This document shows positions 63,587-64,000 of a stretch of DNA of 64,000 nt, piece by piece (position 1 is the stretch's first letter; each line of letters starts with the position of its first letter). The DNA is taken from assembly GCF_001442535.1 (NCBI RefSeq), contig NZ_CP013141.1, positions 4,189,769 through 4,253,768 of the forward strand, read 5' to 3'. This stretch comes from Lysobacter antibioticus (lineage in GTDB: Bacteria > Pseudomonadota > Gammaproteobacteria > Xanthomonadales > Xanthomonadaceae). Both the position numbers and the translations under genes were made by a program. The notes under the pieces are model-generated. The model had not been told where the DNA came from and did no database searches. It saw only the letters and a program-made list of their open reading frames with translations.

Positions 63587-64000
63587 ACGTGGCCGTGGAT
63601 TACGAACAGGCCGGCGAACTCAAGATCGGCCAGGTCGGCATCGCCAACCTGCGCATCCGCACCCTCGACGTCGAACGCCTGGTCGAGGAGATGCGCAGCC
63701 GGGTCCAGCGCGCCCCGAACATGTTCGGCCGGGCCGCGGTGGTGATCGATTTCGGCGGTCTCAGCCAGACTCCGGACGCCGGCACCGCCCAGGCCCTGCT
63801 CGACGGCCTGCGTGCCGCCGGGGTGCTGCCGGTGGCCCTGGCCTACGGCACCAGCGAGACCGACCGCCTGGCCCAGGCCCTGGGCCTGCCGTTGCTGGCC
63901 AAGTTCCGCGCTTCCTACGAACGCGCAGACGGCGCCGCCCCGGAAGCCGCCGCGCCGCCGCGTCGCGAGGCCCCGGCGGTCGCCCCGGCCCCGGAACCCG
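63583..64000 (+). CDS. minC: Septum site-determining protein MinC, 3' end outside window
   Basis: The first 139 residues of MinC. After YEQAGELKIGQVGIANLRIRTLD comes LVEEMRSRVQRAPNMFGRAAVVIDFGGL, the MinC N-terminal domain that inhibits FtsZ assembly. The sequence then enters an Ala/Pro-rich linker (from about residue 115) and is cut by the window edge; the C-terminal MinD-binding domain must lie beyond. The GTG at 63583 overlaps the upstream GNAT stop. minD and minE are expected downstream. Confidence 0.93.
   Translation, partial: MNVAVDYEQAGELKIGQVGIANLRIRTLDVERLVEEMRSRVQRAPNMFGRAAVVIDFGGLSQTPDAGTAQALLDGLRAAGVLPVALAYGTSETDRLAQALGLPLLAKFRASYERADGAAPEAAAPPRREAPAVAPAPEP

Overview
The window is a gene-dense stretch of a high-GC gammaproteobacterial chromosome. 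Gene content points to the Xanthomonadaceae/Lysobacteraceae, most likely Lysobacter or a close relative: a phoB-phoR-ppk-ppx block, creBCD, opgD-opgH, rlmKL, bpt, purT and a xanthomonad-type minC, plus a 'pathogenicity-like' DUF2007-type protein and GTAGGAGCGGC-type intergenic repeats. The genus is inferred; no rRNA or other marker is present. I found no tRNA or rRNA gene, CRISPR array, prophage or transposase.

Layout. 1-7470: 3' part of an M48 protease with TPR-like tail, then a Pho-box-led phoB-phoR-ppk-ppx block (phosphate sensing and polyphosphate turnover). 7471-8644: repeat locus A. 8645-14052: opgD-opgH (periplasmic glucans) on the minus strand, divergent from a glycosyltransferase/PAP2-phosphatase pair with its own candidate Pho box. 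14053-14770: repeat locus B. 14771-20340: GNAT/nitrilase pair, then creB-creC-creD with a perfect CreB-type site (TTCAC-N6-TTCAC) ahead of creD. 20561-27915: rlmJ, a small exported cysteine-rich peptide, a DUF1963-GNAT pair, a CDF cation transporter, a Fur-box-led TonB receptor and another GNAT. 28257-37378: mfd, several exported or lipoproteins, two pirins, aqpZ. 37379-38508: repeat locus C. 38509-48370: SAM methyltransferase, rlmKL (carrying a repeat-derived in-frame insert), hydrolase, MOSC protein, amidase, tesB with a repeated tail, an ECF sigma factor with a membrane tail, a six-EF-hand protein and bpt. 48497-58896: lipoproteins, an ATP-grasp protein, purT, a four-gene SPFH cassette, a VanY-type peptidase, an AlkA-like glycosylase and a DUF423 protein. 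58897-59508: repeat locus D. 59509-64000: a SRPBCC membrane protein, a NarL-type two-component pair, a GNAT and the start of minC.

The least explained content is non-coding. Loci A-D hold seven copies of a roughly 200-bp element made of four or five consecutive hairpins whose stems change in a compensatory way between copies. The elements are flanked by hexanucleotide tandem arrays whose sequence differs from copy to copy, and by short palindromes. A 22-23-nt module is spliced into hairpin apices of two different repeat families. Other leads are the cysteine-rich peptide (21718-21924), the translationally overlapping SPFH cassette (55273-56870) and the sigma factor with a membrane tail.

Many genes are packed with 4-nt ATGA/GTGA/TTGA overlaps, which I used to decide several starts. 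Signal peptides, domains and operators are read by eye; no database search was run.
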